A stretch of 64,000 nucleotides of DNA from Fibrobacter intestinalis (lineage in GTDB: Bacteria; Fibrobacterota; Fibrobacteria; Fibrobacterales; Fibrobacteraceae). The position numbers and the translations under genes were made by a program. Position 1 is the stretch's first letter. Each line of letters begins with the position of its first letter. Positions 7,203-15,024 of the stretch are shown piece by piece. The stretch lies in NCBI RefSeq assembly GCF_900167415.1, contig NZ_FUWU01000002.1, positions 1-64,000 of the forward strand, read 5' to 3'. Below the pieces are notes generated by a model. The model made no database searches and was not told the DNA's origin. It saw nothing but the letters and a program-made list of their open reading frames with translations.

Positions 7203-8204
7203 TTGCCGTTTGTCCCGATGGAAATTCTCGGATGGATTTTTCTGGTGGCGACCTTGTTTTTAATCTTGGTCGTTCTGGTAGAAATCAGCCGCAGCAATCA
7301 CCGCCGGGAAGTTGGCAAAATGTTTGCCACCGAAGCTTTTGAAAAAAAATCCGACTTGTTGGGTTTGAATAGCGAAGAGCGGATGATGCTGGAACGTCTG
7401 GTTCGGCAATCCGATTTTTCGAACAAGGACGCCGTTCTCAATTCGCCCATTCTTTTTGAAGAGGCCGTCGATTTCGTATATAAATTAAACCGAGGGGCGG
7501 AAAACATCTCGCCTGGCGATAGAGACTTGATTTCGAAGCTGCGTTCCAAGTTGGGACATTTGGATTCTGCGGGAAAGTATTCCTACACTTCGACGCGGCA
7601 ATTTGCCGTAGGTAAAGATGTTTCTCTGGTTCTGTTGGAAAACGGCCGGGAGCATTCTGTGCATACGCAAATCAATTGTTTGAATGAAGTCTATTGGGGC
7701 GTTCGCGCAGCCGATGTCTCTTCGGAAATTCCCGTGGGCAAAAAAATTGTCGTTCGGCTGAATATTCCTGGAGAGGCGGTTTACCAGACCAAAGTGCGGG
7801 TGCTCGGCGTAAATCGAGATTCACTTCTTTTGGAGCATTCCATCTATTTGCACAAAGAGCAGCTCCGTCGCTGGATTCGACAGTCGGTTTTTTTCCCAGT
7901 TCACGTGGAATATGACGGGGCGACGCAGGAGGGCTTTTTAGTCGATCTTTCGGCGGGCGGTATTCTTTTGTCACTTCCCGTAGCCATTCCGGAAAAGGCC
8001 CTGGTGCGTATCCGTTTTGCTTTGCCGGGTTTTGGGGAAGAGAATCTTCAAATCCGGATATTGCGTCAGCTTCATAACGGGATTCCCAACGAAAAAAACG
8101 GACGCGTGGACCATAGTGCTTCGTTTATCGGTGAATTTGGAGAAACGCAGGAACGGGTTTTGCAGTATATTTTTAAGGTCAGAAGAACTCAAAATCGGGG
8201 TTGA
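7203..8204 (+). CDS. Membrane-anchored PilZ-domain protein (c-di-GMP receptor)
   Basis: 333 residues starting at TTG 7203, three bases after pyrC', with GGGGG about 7 bp upstream; ATG 7218 is an alternative without a visible ribosome site. A single hydrophobic helix spans about residues 10-28. A middle region resembles the YcgR-type N-terminal barrel. The C-terminal PilZ domain has the arginine motif RRWIRQS near 221-227 and DLSAGG near 246-251, the two signatures that bind cyclic di-GMP. It lies between the pyr genes and the pilus alignment genes, so a link to type IV pili or surface behaviour is plausible but inferred. Confidence 0.8.
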   Translation: MPFVPMEILGWIFLVATLFLILVVLVEISRSNHRREVGKMFATEAFEKKSDLLGLNSEERMMLERLVRQSDFSNKDAVLNSPILFEEAVDFVYKLNRGAENISPGDRDLISKLRSKLGHLDSAGKYSYTSTRQFAVGKDVSLVLLENGREHSVHTQINCLNEVYWGVRAADVSSEIPVGKKIVVRLNIPGEAVYQTKVRVLGVNRDSLLLEHSIYLHKEQLRRWIRQSVFFPVHVEYDGATQEGFLVDLSAGGILLSLPVAIPEKALVRIRFALPGFGEENLQIRILRQLHNGIPNEKNGRVDHSASFIGEFGETQERVLQYIFKVRRTQNRG

Positions 8205-8214
8205 TTTTTAACCG

Positions 8215-8400
8215 CCTCTAAAAATTCATTTTCAAAAAATCGTTCCTGGCTCCCTTCGATTAGTTCGGCAAGCTCACTAACCAAAACTCAAGGATCGCCC
8301 TTCGGCTGGCTCAGGGACCGGTTGCTGAACTATGGTTGGTGTGCTTCGACTGGCTCAGCAACCGCTTGTCGATCCATTTCACCAAAGTCACTTTTAGAGG
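8215..8400. repeat. Dispersed element with 9-bp inverted ends and three internal core repeats
   Basis: CCTCTAAAA (8215-8223) and TTTTAGAGG (8392-8400) are perfect inverted repeats bounding 186 bp. Inside are three diverged copies of a core of the form CCTTCG...GGCTCAG..ACC (about 8253-8283, 8298-8319, 8343-8363). The core belongs to a widespread intergenic repeat type whose translation often reads VPEPVEG. Related copies occur at 53143 and 63041 in this window. No coding capacity is supported; this accounts for the gap before pilM. Confidence 0.7.
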
Positions 8401-8461
8401 TGGCCTTTTGAAAAAGATGCCTCTAAGTCGTTGTTTTTTCAAGCAGTTATGAAAATTTCTA

Positions 8462-8490
8462 TTGACATTCTAGATTTGGAAAAGTAGAAT
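8462..8490 (+). promoter_or_regulatory. Sigma-70 promoter of the pilMNOPQ operon
   Basis: A perfect -35 TTGACA (8462-8467), exactly 17 bp, and TAGAAT (8485-8490). The predicted transcript starts near 8497, leaving about 28 nt before the pilM start. Confidence 0.8.
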
Positions 8491-8524
8491 TGTATAGACC
8501 CCATTTTTGGGTAGAGGTTTTACT

Positions 8525-9613
8525 TTGGCATTAGATCTTATCGCTAAAATCCGTGGCGAACGTCAAACGATAGGCGTTGACATCGGCCACTACAGTATCA
8601 AAACCGTCTGTGTTCATCACAAGCGCAAGAATTATTGCGTCTTGGCGATGGACATGGAACCGACGCCGGAAGGCGCTTTTGTGGATAATGAAATTCAGGA
8701 TGAAGCGAAAATTCGGGAAGCGTTAATTCGTTTGATGACTCGGAACTTCCCGGAAATGTCCAAAGACGATTTGGTCGCTTCCATTGGTTGGACCGCTGGG
8801 GTTCTTGCGGACAAGAGTGTTGCGAAAGTGCCCAAGAATGGAAACGAAGATGCGATTGTCGTGCAAACTGCCCAGGCCAAACCGCCTTTTGATGATCAGG
8901 ACATCATGCTGGATTATCAGGTGATGGAACGGGGGGAGAAAGGGGAAATCAAATCGCTGGTCGTTGCGGCGAAGAATAAAATTCTGGCGGATTATTCCAA
9001 GCTGTTTTCGTCGGCTGGCTATAAGTTGACGGCTATCGACGTGGATGTTTTTTGCATTGCGAATGCCTATGTAGCGACGACTCCAGAAGATCGTCTGGCA
9101 GAAACAGTCGCCTTGCTGGATATCGGCGAGAAAAAATCCACGTTGACATTTCTCCACAAAGGGGAATTCCACTCTGTCCGAACCTTGACCGCCGGATCGG
9201 TAAATTCAGTCGTCGCAACGCTTTCCCGTCATTTGGGAATCGATGCTGCAACGTGCCATGAAATGTTCGAAAAGAACGATTTAACAATGGTCAAAGACCG
9301 CTCTGTCGCAGAAGTGGAATCCGCGCTCCAGTTAGCGTTTGAAGAATTGGTCAATTCTGTAGAGTTTGGAATCCGCTATTTTTCCAGCAGCGAATCGGGT
9401 GAAAAGCCTGTCCGGCTTTTGCTGTGCGGCGGCGGAGCCAATTTACCCGGCATTTGCGAGTTCTTGAAACAAAAATTGTCTTTGGACTGCTGCATATTGA
9501 ATCCGTTCATGAATATGGAATTTGATCCGGCCGCTGTGGGGGAATCGGGATTGTCTGTCGCTTTGGCCAGTATCTATACTCCCGCGTTGGGACTTGCATT
9601 GAGGAAGTTTTAA
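8525..9613 (+). CDS. pilM: PilM, actin-like pilus alignment protein
   Basis: Cytoplasmic actin-fold ATPase of the type IV pilus / secretin alignment complex, 362 residues. TTG 8525 is chosen because AGAGG (8513-8517) lies 7 bp upstream; the frame is also open to TTG 8507. Nucleotide-binding motifs: IGVDIGHYSIK near the N-terminus, ALLDIGEKKSTLTF at about 198-211, LLLCGGGANLPG at about 305-316. It would bind the N-terminal tail of PilN on the inner face of the membrane. Its stop overlaps the pilN start (TAATG). Confidence 0.92.
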   Translation: MALDLIAKIRGERQTIGVDIGHYSIKTVCVHHKRKNYCVLAMDMEPTPEGAFVDNEIQDEAKIREALIRLMTRNFPEMSKDDLVASIGWTAGVLADKSVAKVPKNGNEDAIVVQTAQAKPPFDDQDIMLDYQVMERGEKGEIKSLVVAAKNKILADYSKLFSSAGYKLTAIDVDVFCIANAYVATTPEDRLAETVALLDIGEKKSTLTFLHKGEFHSVRTLTAGSVNSVVATLSRHLGIDAATCHEMFEKNDLTMVKDRSVAEVESALQLAFEELVNSVEFGIRYFSSSESGEKPVRLLLCGGGANLPGICEFLKQKLSLDCCILNPFMNMEFDPAAVGESGLSVALASIYTPALGLALRKF

Positions 9614-10224
9614 TGGCTGCCAAGGGAAAACAGAAACGGCTTTGCGTAGAAATTAACCTTCTGCCGGTTGAAGACCGGAAAATGAAGGTGGATCTTTCGT
9701 GGATAGTTGATAGGCGTGTCGTATGGCCGACAATAGCGTTGTTGGTGGCGCTGGTCAGCGTGTTTATGTTCCAGACGTATATTGCGGAAACGACGCAATC
9801 TTTGCAGAGCCAATTGGACTCTACCCGCGCGGAAGTGGAAAAGCAACGTCCGATTTTGGATAAGATCACCGCTCTGGATTCTAAACTTCAAGTGATTGCG
9901 CAAAAAAACAATGGATTGAAATCCATTCAGGTCAGCAAAAAACGCTGGGTGATTTTGTTTGAAAACATTTCTTCCATGATGCCGCCCAATATGTGGCTGG
10001 TTTCGCTGAATCAGATTTCCCCGCTGGATATGGAACTTCGGGGAATGACGTATGACTTTTCGGAAGTCGCGGAATATATGGTGAAATTGGAAAAGCAAGT
10101 GAGCATCAATTCCGTAACTCTTGTCGATATTGCGACAACGAAAATCGATGGAGAAGAAGCCTATAGCTTTGTCATCAAAGCCGAAATTAAGGCCGACCTC
10201 GGTTTAGAGGGAGGGGCAAAATAA
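9613..10224 (+). CDS. pilN: PilN, inner-membrane alignment protein
   Basis: 203 residues. The N-terminal segment contains the PilM-binding motif INLLP (residues about 14-18), followed by a single transmembrane helix at about 35-53 and a periplasmic coiled coil and ferredoxin-like domain. It starts at ATG 9613, overlapping the pilM stop, and its TAA overlaps the next start. Family knowledge: PilN pairs with PilO and links cytoplasmic PilM to the lipoprotein PilP and the secretin. Confidence 0.9.
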   Translation: MAAKGKQKRLCVEINLLPVEDRKMKVDLSWIVDRRVVWPTIALLVALVSVFMFQTYIAETTQSLQSQLDSTRAEVEKQRPILDKITALDSKLQVIAQKNNGLKSIQVSKKRWVILFENISSMMPPNMWLVSLNQISPLDMELRGMTYDFSEVAEYMVKLEKQVSINSVTLVDIATTKIDGEEAYSFVIKAEIKADLGLEGGAK

Positions 10225-10823
10225 TGCAATCCATCAATTGGAAAGACAAAAAGACAATATATGCGGTGGTCGTTGCGCTGATGATTCTTGCCTGCGGTTA
10301 TTTTGTTTACACTTATATGTGGGAACCGTTTACCCTGGAACAGCAGCGTCTGGAAGGCGAACTCAAAAAGGCGGAAGCGGAACTTTCAAAAATCAATGTG
10401 CAGCGCGGACGTGTTGCCAAATTGGAAGCCGATTTGGTGGCCGCAGAAAATGAATTTGTCCGATTAAAGGAAATGTTCCCGGAAGATGAAAAAGTACCAC
10501 TGCGCTTGCAGGACCTCTATGCGGTTTTGCGCAGCGCCGGCGTCCAGATTCAAAAGTTCAGCCCGAGTGGGAAAACTGAAAAGGAATTTTTCGTAGAACA
10601 TCGCTATTCGGTAACAGTCAATTCGGGTTATCATATGCTGGGTTATCTGTTTGCGGAAATTGCCAATTTCAATTACCCGACGGCGATTAACGATTTGAAA
10701 ATCAGCCGTTACTCTGGAATCAAGCAAGAAATTGAAAAGGCGGAATCGCACGGCTGGACTCCGATTACCATTTCGGTTTCATTCAATTTGACCACCTATA
10801 CATCTAAGAAGGTTGCCCAATGA
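10224..10823 (+). CDS. pilO: PilO, inner-membrane alignment protein
   Basis: 199 residues: a short cytoplasmic end, one transmembrane helix at about 13-30, a charged coiled coil at about 35-75, then a periplasmic domain. Order, size and topology match PilO, which forms heterodimers with PilN. Start and stop both overlap neighbours (TAATG and ATGA), so the set is translationally coupled. Confidence 0.9.
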   Translation: MQSINWKDKKTIYAVVVALMILACGYFVYTYMWEPFTLEQQRLEGELKKAEAELSKINVQRGRVAKLEADLVAAENEFVRLKEMFPEDEKVPLRLQDLYAVLRSAGVQIQKFSPSGKTEKEFFVEHRYSVTVNSGYHMLGYLFAEIANFNYPTAINDLKISRYSGIKQEIEKAESHGWTPITISVSFNLTTYTSKKVAQ

Positions 10824-12781
10824 AAATGTTGATGCTCCTTCTCTCGTTTTTGACGGTTTCTGCGTTTGCGGCAGAAATCAAGAGCGTGGACTATTCTTGC
10901 GGCGCAAAGGATTGTTCGCTTTCTTTCCAGTTTGCTTCGGCGAAAAACCTGCCGGATTTTTTCCAAAAGTACGATGCCAAAAAACAAACTCTTGTTGTTG
11001 GATTTTCGGACACCAGGGTGTTTTCGGGCGAAGTTTCGCTTCCCGTGAGCACTTCGGCAGAAGGGATTCGCAGCGTCCGCGTGTTTACCGACAATTCTTT
11101 TAAAGTGCCTCTGTTGCAATTTGAATTTGCCGTCGGTTCGGCGATTCGCAGCGATAAAAACCCGGTCAGTTTGTCCAAGGGAAAAATTTTTGTCATTTCT
11201 CTTCCCAAAACAAAGGAAGCTTCCTGGTCGTTGAAAAAATTGGCGGCTCAGGCTAAAAAGGATTCCGTGAACTTGAATGCGGAAAAGGCAAAATTATCGG
11301 AAAAAGACAAAAAGCAGAAAGCTGATAGTCTGAAGCAAGTTAAATCGGACAGCGTCGCCGCCGCGAAAAAGGCCAAAGCCGACAGCGTGAAGCAGGCGAA
11401 AGAAGCGGCATTGAAAGCACAAAAGGCGAAGCAGGACAGCCTTGCTGCAGCGAAAAAGGCCAAAGCCGACAGCGCGAAGCAGGCGAAAGAAGCGGCATTG
11501 AAAGCGCAAAAGGCGAAGCAGGACAGCCTTGCTGCAGCGAAAAAGGCCAAAGCCGACAGCGCGAAGCAGGCGAAAGAAGCGGCATTGAAAGCGCAAAAGG
11601 CGAAGCAGGACAGCCTTGCTGCAGCGAAAAAGGCCAAAGCCGACAGCATCAAGCAAGCTCGTTTGGATAGTATTCAGGAAGTCAAGGAATTGGCAAATAA
11701 AAAGGTGGTTTCCGCATTGATTGAAGGCGTCCGGGAAATGACCGGCATCCAAGGCGAAGGAATTGAACAGTTCCGCATCACCACGCAGGAAGAAATCCAG
11801 CTTTCGATGGTCAAAGGACCGGATAAATTTTCGATTGTCTATGTTTCTGTTCCTGGCCCTAAAAAAACGCCGCTATTCAATGTGACGGCGAGCAATATCG
11901 TCAAGTCGGTCACTTGGGTTTCATCGGGGCTTCGCATCCAGTTGCAAAAAAATGTGCATCCGATGATTCTCGTTTACAAGGGTTCTTTGATTTTCCAAAT
12001 TTCCAGCGCCAGCAAACTCGCCGGCTTTGTGTGCTACCAGGCAAAACCGGAAGGCGTCTATGTTCGTAAATGGGTAAATCCTTCTCAAAAAACGGAATCT
12101 TTTGCGGAATTTTCCAAAGAGATGGACACGGAGAAAAAGAAAATTGTCAGCGTCGCTCAATCGTTTGGACTTCGTCCCGTTTCTCGCAATTTGATTGTCG
12201 TTGCCGAATCGGCTCCCTTCCTCGCGACTCCCGAAGAAAATGCCCAGATTCTGGAAACGCTGGAGTTTGGTGCCCGCTTGGAAGATATCGAATTGAATGG
12301 ACTCTATCATAAGGTGCGCCTCGGTTCTAAGGTCGGCTACATCAATCGTCGGGCGGTTTCTTTCCCAGATGAACTTTCCGCAGTCCAGTCCGAGCGTTTG
12401 AAGCAGATGGCGATGGAGCAGGGCGGAACGCTGGATTCCAACTCGGTGCGTTTTGACCATCCTATTGAAGAACGGGTTTCTTATAGTTCGTTTGGCCGCC
12501 GGGATCCTTTTGTGGAAATCAAAGGCCTGATGGAAGAGGGCATCAACATCGATCAGGTGGAGCTTGTCGGCATCATCTGGGAATCGGATATTCCGATGGC
12601 GATTCTTGTGGATGCCAAAAATCCGAATGTCTCTTACACGGTCAAAGAAGGAGACCGCATTTTGAACGGCAAGGTTTTGAAAATCACGCAGACCGATGTG
12701 CTGTTTTTATTGCAAGAATTTGGGGTAAGTCGTAGATATTCCATGAGCCTGCCCGATCAATATGGGAGTAATGCCAAATGA
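10820..12781 (+). CDS. pilP: PilP-like protein fused to AMIN-like, Lys/Ala-repeat and SH3 regions
   Basis: 653 residues, far longer than ordinary PilP (about 170-180). Order: signal peptide 1-17 (cleavage after AFA); a beta-rich region of about 100 residues resembling an AMIN domain; a highly charged Lys/Ala helix at about 140-295 built on perfect 29-residue repeats; a second beta-rich, possibly AMIN-like region; an SH3b-like segment at about 455-515; and a PilP domain at about 555-650 (RRDPFVEIKGLM, VELVGIIWE, VKEGDRILNGKVLKI). No lipobox is visible, whereas most PilP proteins are lipoproteins. It lies between pilO and pilQ with 4-bp overlaps on both sides, which supports a PilP role. The long helix could span the periplasm; SH3b and AMIN regions could bind peptidoglycan. 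These roles are inferred. Confidence 0.85.
   Translation: MKMLMLLLSFLTVSAFAAEIKSVDYSCGAKDCSLSFQFASAKNLPDFFQKYDAKKQTLVVGFSDTRVFSGEVSLPVSTSAEGIRSVRVFTDNSFKVPLLQFEFAVGSAIRSDKNPVSLSKGKIFVISLPKTKEASWSLKKLAAQAKKDSVNLNAEKAKLSEKDKKQKADSLKQVKSDSVAAAKKAKADSVKQAKEAALKAQKAKQDSLAAAKKAKADSAKQAKEAALKAQKAKQDSLAAAKKAKADSAKQAKEAALKAQKAKQDSLAAAKKAKADSIKQARLDSIQEVKELANKKVVSALIEGVREMTGIQGEGIEQFRITTQEEIQLSMVKGPDKFSIVYVSVPGPKKTPLFNVTASNIVKSVTWVSSGLRIQLQKNVHPMILVYKGSLIFQISSASKLAGFVCYQAKPEGVYVRKWVNPSQKTESFAEFSKEMDTEKKKIVSVAQSFGLRPVSRNLIVVAESAPFLATPEENAQILETLEFGARLEDIELNGLYHKVRLGSKVGYINRRAVSFPDELSAVQSERLKQMAMEQGGTLDSNSVRFDHPIEERVSYSSFGRRDPFVEIKGLMEEGINIDQVELVGIIWESDIPMAILVDAKNPNVSYTVKEGDRILNGKVLKITQTDVLFLLQEFGVSRRYSMSLPDQYGSNAK
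11363..11647 (+). repeat. Perfect-period 87-bp tandem repeat inside pilP
   Basis: The phrase AAAGCCGACAGC recurs at 11375, 11462, 11549 and 11636, an exact 87-bp period giving three full 29-residue units plus a partial one. Units 2 and 3 are almost identical at the DNA level, implying recent expansion. The encoded unit is Lys/Ala/Gln-rich (KADSAKQAKEAALKAQKAKQ...), predicted helix or coiled coil. Confidence 0.95.
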
Positions 12782-14280
12782 ATAAGATCGCTCGTTTTTC
12801 ACTGATTGCCTTGTTGGTGTTCAGCCTTGTTTCCGCCTTTGCGCAGGAATCCGCGCCAAACAACAAGCTATACGATTTCAAATTCGTCGATATGAATTTT
12901 GCGACGGCGTTCCATTCCATTTCGGCGACTTCGGGAATAGACATTGTGCTCGCTCCCGATGTTTCCGGAAAAATCACTCGCCTTCAAGTCACAAAGAAGT
13001 CTTGGCAAGACGTGCTGAAATTGATTTGCGACACGTATGATTTGACATGGACAATCGAAGACAACTACATCTACGTGCAGCGTTCCTCAGCCTATCAAGA
13101 AAAGCAGAAGAAAATTGCGGACAAATTGCTTGCCGAAGAAAACAATGCGCCGCTGGTACGTAAAAATTTCCAGATTGAGCACGCCAAAGCCGACGAACTG
13201 GTGAAAGTCTTGGAAACGATGAAAACGAATCGCGGAAAAATTACAACCGTGGAACGCACGAATTCGATTATTGTTTACGACACGGAAAAAAGCATTTCGC
13301 AAATGGAAAACGCTTTGGAAGAATTGGATGTGGAAACCCTGCAAATCATGATTACGGCTAAATTGGTGGTCGTGTCCAGCGATTTGGCGCGAGAACTCGG
13401 CGTGGACTGGACCGCGAAAATGGGAACGACCGCTTTGACTCCGGGAACTGCCGGAACGCCGACAGGAAACGTGGCGGGAGCTTCTCGCACGAGTATGGCT
13501 GTCAATTCTTTCCCCAAAAACGGTATCTCGCCGAGCGTTTCCAATGCTACGACCGCTATTTCGGCGAGTGTGCTAGATAACAATGTACAAGTCGCCATTG
13601 CGAATATCCTTTCGGATGCTTCGACCGAAGTGCTTGCAACCCCGCAGATTTCGACACTGGATAATGTAGAAGCGCAGATTTTTATGGGCGACGAGATTTC
13701 GATTCGGGTGATTGACGATGACGGCGAATCTTCGACCAAAATGGTGGAAACCGGCATCAAGCTGGTCGTCACTCCGCACGTGTCGGGGGACAATCGGATT
13801 ATGCTCGATTTGCATCCGCAGAACAACTCTTATCGTTACGATGATATGGGACAGGTCGTAATCAGTAAGCAGGAAGCGGAAACCAAGGTGGTCGTCGGCG
13901 ACGGGGAAACTGTGGTTATCGGCGGCCTTACTCGGAACGAACATCAGGAAACCGAATCCGGGATTCCGTTCTTGATGGACATTCCGGTTCTTGGCAACCT
14001 TTTCAAATACACGCAGAAGAAAGTGACCAAGAACGACCTTGTCATTTTTGTAACGCCACGGATTGTCCATAATCATGTCGGCAAATTCCCGCTTTCAGAA
14101 CCGCCCAAAACCAAAGTGGTTCCAGCTGTTGAAGCGGAAAAGGCGAATGCTCCGGTTGTTCAGAAAGCGCAGCCCAAGGCTGTCGAGAAGGCTTCGGCGG
14201 ATTCTTCTGCGGAAGCGGATGCTGTTTCTGGCGAAGACTCTGCGGAAAATGAAAACTCGTCGGAAGAAGGCTGGGAATAG
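12778..14280 (+). CDS. pilQ: PilQ-type secretin
   Basis: Outer-membrane secretin channel of 500 residues. Signal peptide 1-22; an N0/STN-like domain at about 33-105 (VDMNFATAFHSISATSGIDIVLAPDV); an N1-type domain; and the secretin core at about 285-440 with the signature VVIGGLTRNEHQETESG followed by IPFLMDIPVLGNLFK. The C-terminal tail is Ala/Glu/Ser-rich and probably disordered. It lacks the N-terminal AMIN domains that many PilQ proteins carry; AMIN-like sequence seems to sit on the upstream PilP fusion instead. ATG 12778 overlaps the pilP stop. Confidence 0.92.
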   Translation: MNKIARFSLIALLVFSLVSAFAQESAPNNKLYDFKFVDMNFATAFHSISATSGIDIVLAPDVSGKITRLQVTKKSWQDVLKLICDTYDLTWTIEDNYIYVQRSSAYQEKQKKIADKLLAEENNAPLVRKNFQIEHAKADELVKVLETMKTNRGKITTVERTNSIIVYDTEKSISQMENALEELDVETLQIMITAKLVVVSSDLARELGVDWTAKMGTTALTPGTAGTPTGNVAGASRTSMAVNSFPKNGISPSVSNATTAISASVLDNNVQVAIANILSDASTEVLATPQISTLDNVEAQIFMGDEISIRVIDDDGESSTKMVETGIKLVVTPHVSGDNRIMLDLHPQNNSYRYDDMGQVVISKQEAETKVVVGDGETVVIGGLTRNEHQETESGIPFLMDIPVLGNLFKYTQKKVTKNDLVIFVTPRIVHNHVGKFPLSEPPKTKVVPAVEAEKANAPVVQKAQPKAVEKASADSSAEADAVSGEDSAENENSSEEGWE

Positions 14281-14301
14281 CCTTTCGCGAAAGATTTGCC
14301 C

Positions 14302-14685
14302 ATGCTTAATCCATTAAAGAATGTCGTGGTCATCGGCGACCGAATCCTTATCAAACCCATCGAATCGTCCAATAAGACGGGAAGCGGGCTTTACCTGCCT
14401 CCCAGCGTCAAGGAACACGACAGCGTTCATACGGGGCTTGTCGTGCGGGTAGGGCCGGGCTATCCGATTCCGGCGAGCCATGACGTCGATGAGCTTTTCC
14501 GCAGCGATTCCAGCGATGTGAATTACGTGCCGCTTCAAGTCAAAGAAGGCGATGAAGCTCTTTACCTGCACGCCAACAGCCATGAAATCGAAATTGACGG
14601 AGAACACTACGTCATCATTTCGCAAAACGCCGTGCTGATGGTCATGCGCCCTGAAGTGCCGTCCGATATCGAAAGTATTGAATAA
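14302..14685 (+). CDS. GroES-like co-chaperonin
   Basis: 127 residues of the Cpn10/GroES fold: VIGDRILIKPIE at the N-terminus, a mobile-loop segment NKTGSGLYLPP, and a C-terminal ISQNAVLMVM like the GroES end. It is about 30 residues longer than GroES because of an insert between the mobile loop and the VKEGDEALYL strand (about residues 50-75). It follows pilQ by 21 bp without a clear ribosome site, and no groEL is adjacent. It is probably a divergent paralogue rather than the housekeeping GroES, but that cannot be decided here. TTG 14296 is an alternative start. Confidence 0.75.
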   Translation: MLNPLKNVVVIGDRILIKPIESSNKTGSGLYLPPSVKEHDSVHTGLVVRVGPGYPIPASHDVDELFRSDSSDVNYVPLQVKEGDEALYLHANSHEIEIDGEHYVIISQNAVLMVMRPEVPSDIESIE

Positions 14686-14697
14686 AAGCGCTTAGCT

Positions 14698-14944
14698 GGG
14701 TGGGGAAGGCCTTCCCCTCGCTCGCGCTACGCTGCTCACTACCCCTTCGCCTAGGGGTGTCCCCCTAAAACCCCGTTTGGGCAGGAACGCAATGCGTTCC
14801 TTGCATGAGGGATGGTGACCCGGACGGGCGGAGACGCGCGAGCGCGGCTCCGTTGCTCTTGGCGGCTGTAGCTCTGCGTTCTTGTTGCGCTTGCCGCCTA
14901 GAGCAATACAGCCCGGCCCGCCGAAGGCGGGGCATGCCCAGTTG
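14698..14944. repeat. GC-rich hairpin cluster, non-coding
   Basis: The 339 bp between the GroES-like gene and uvrA hold no supportable gene. They contain a series of palindromes: GGGGAAGGCCTTCCCC (14702-14717, perfect), AGGGG-TGT-CCCCCT (14753-14766), GGAACGCA-A-TGCGTTCC (14784-14800), CCCGGACGGG, and GCCCGCC-GAA-GGCGGGGC near 14918-14935. Base composition is much more GC-rich than the flanks. It shares a style, and short words such as AGGGATGGTG, with the tRNA-Ala satellite unit. It could be an interspersed repeat or a structured RNA. Confidence 0.6.
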
Positions 14945-14989
14945 TTTATAGAATTTTTGGCACTTGAGGAAAATGAGGACTTGCGTTTT

Positions 14990-15018
14990 TTGAAAACTGC
15001 ACAAACGTTTACTATATT
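14990..15018 (+). promoter_or_regulatory. uvrA promoter giving a leaderless transcript
   Basis: TTGAAA (14990-14995), exactly 17 bp, TATATT (15013-15018). A start site 6-7 bp downstream falls on the uvrA ATG at 15025, and no ribosome-binding sequence precedes that ATG. Confidence 0.6.
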
Positions 15019-15024
15019 TGGTGC

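Noticed and set aside
11248-11752. Minus-strand frames with Phe/Ala/Leu/Cys repeats
   Set aside because: They are antisense to the Lys/Ala repeats of the PilP fusion and exist only because the repeat lacks stops on that strand.
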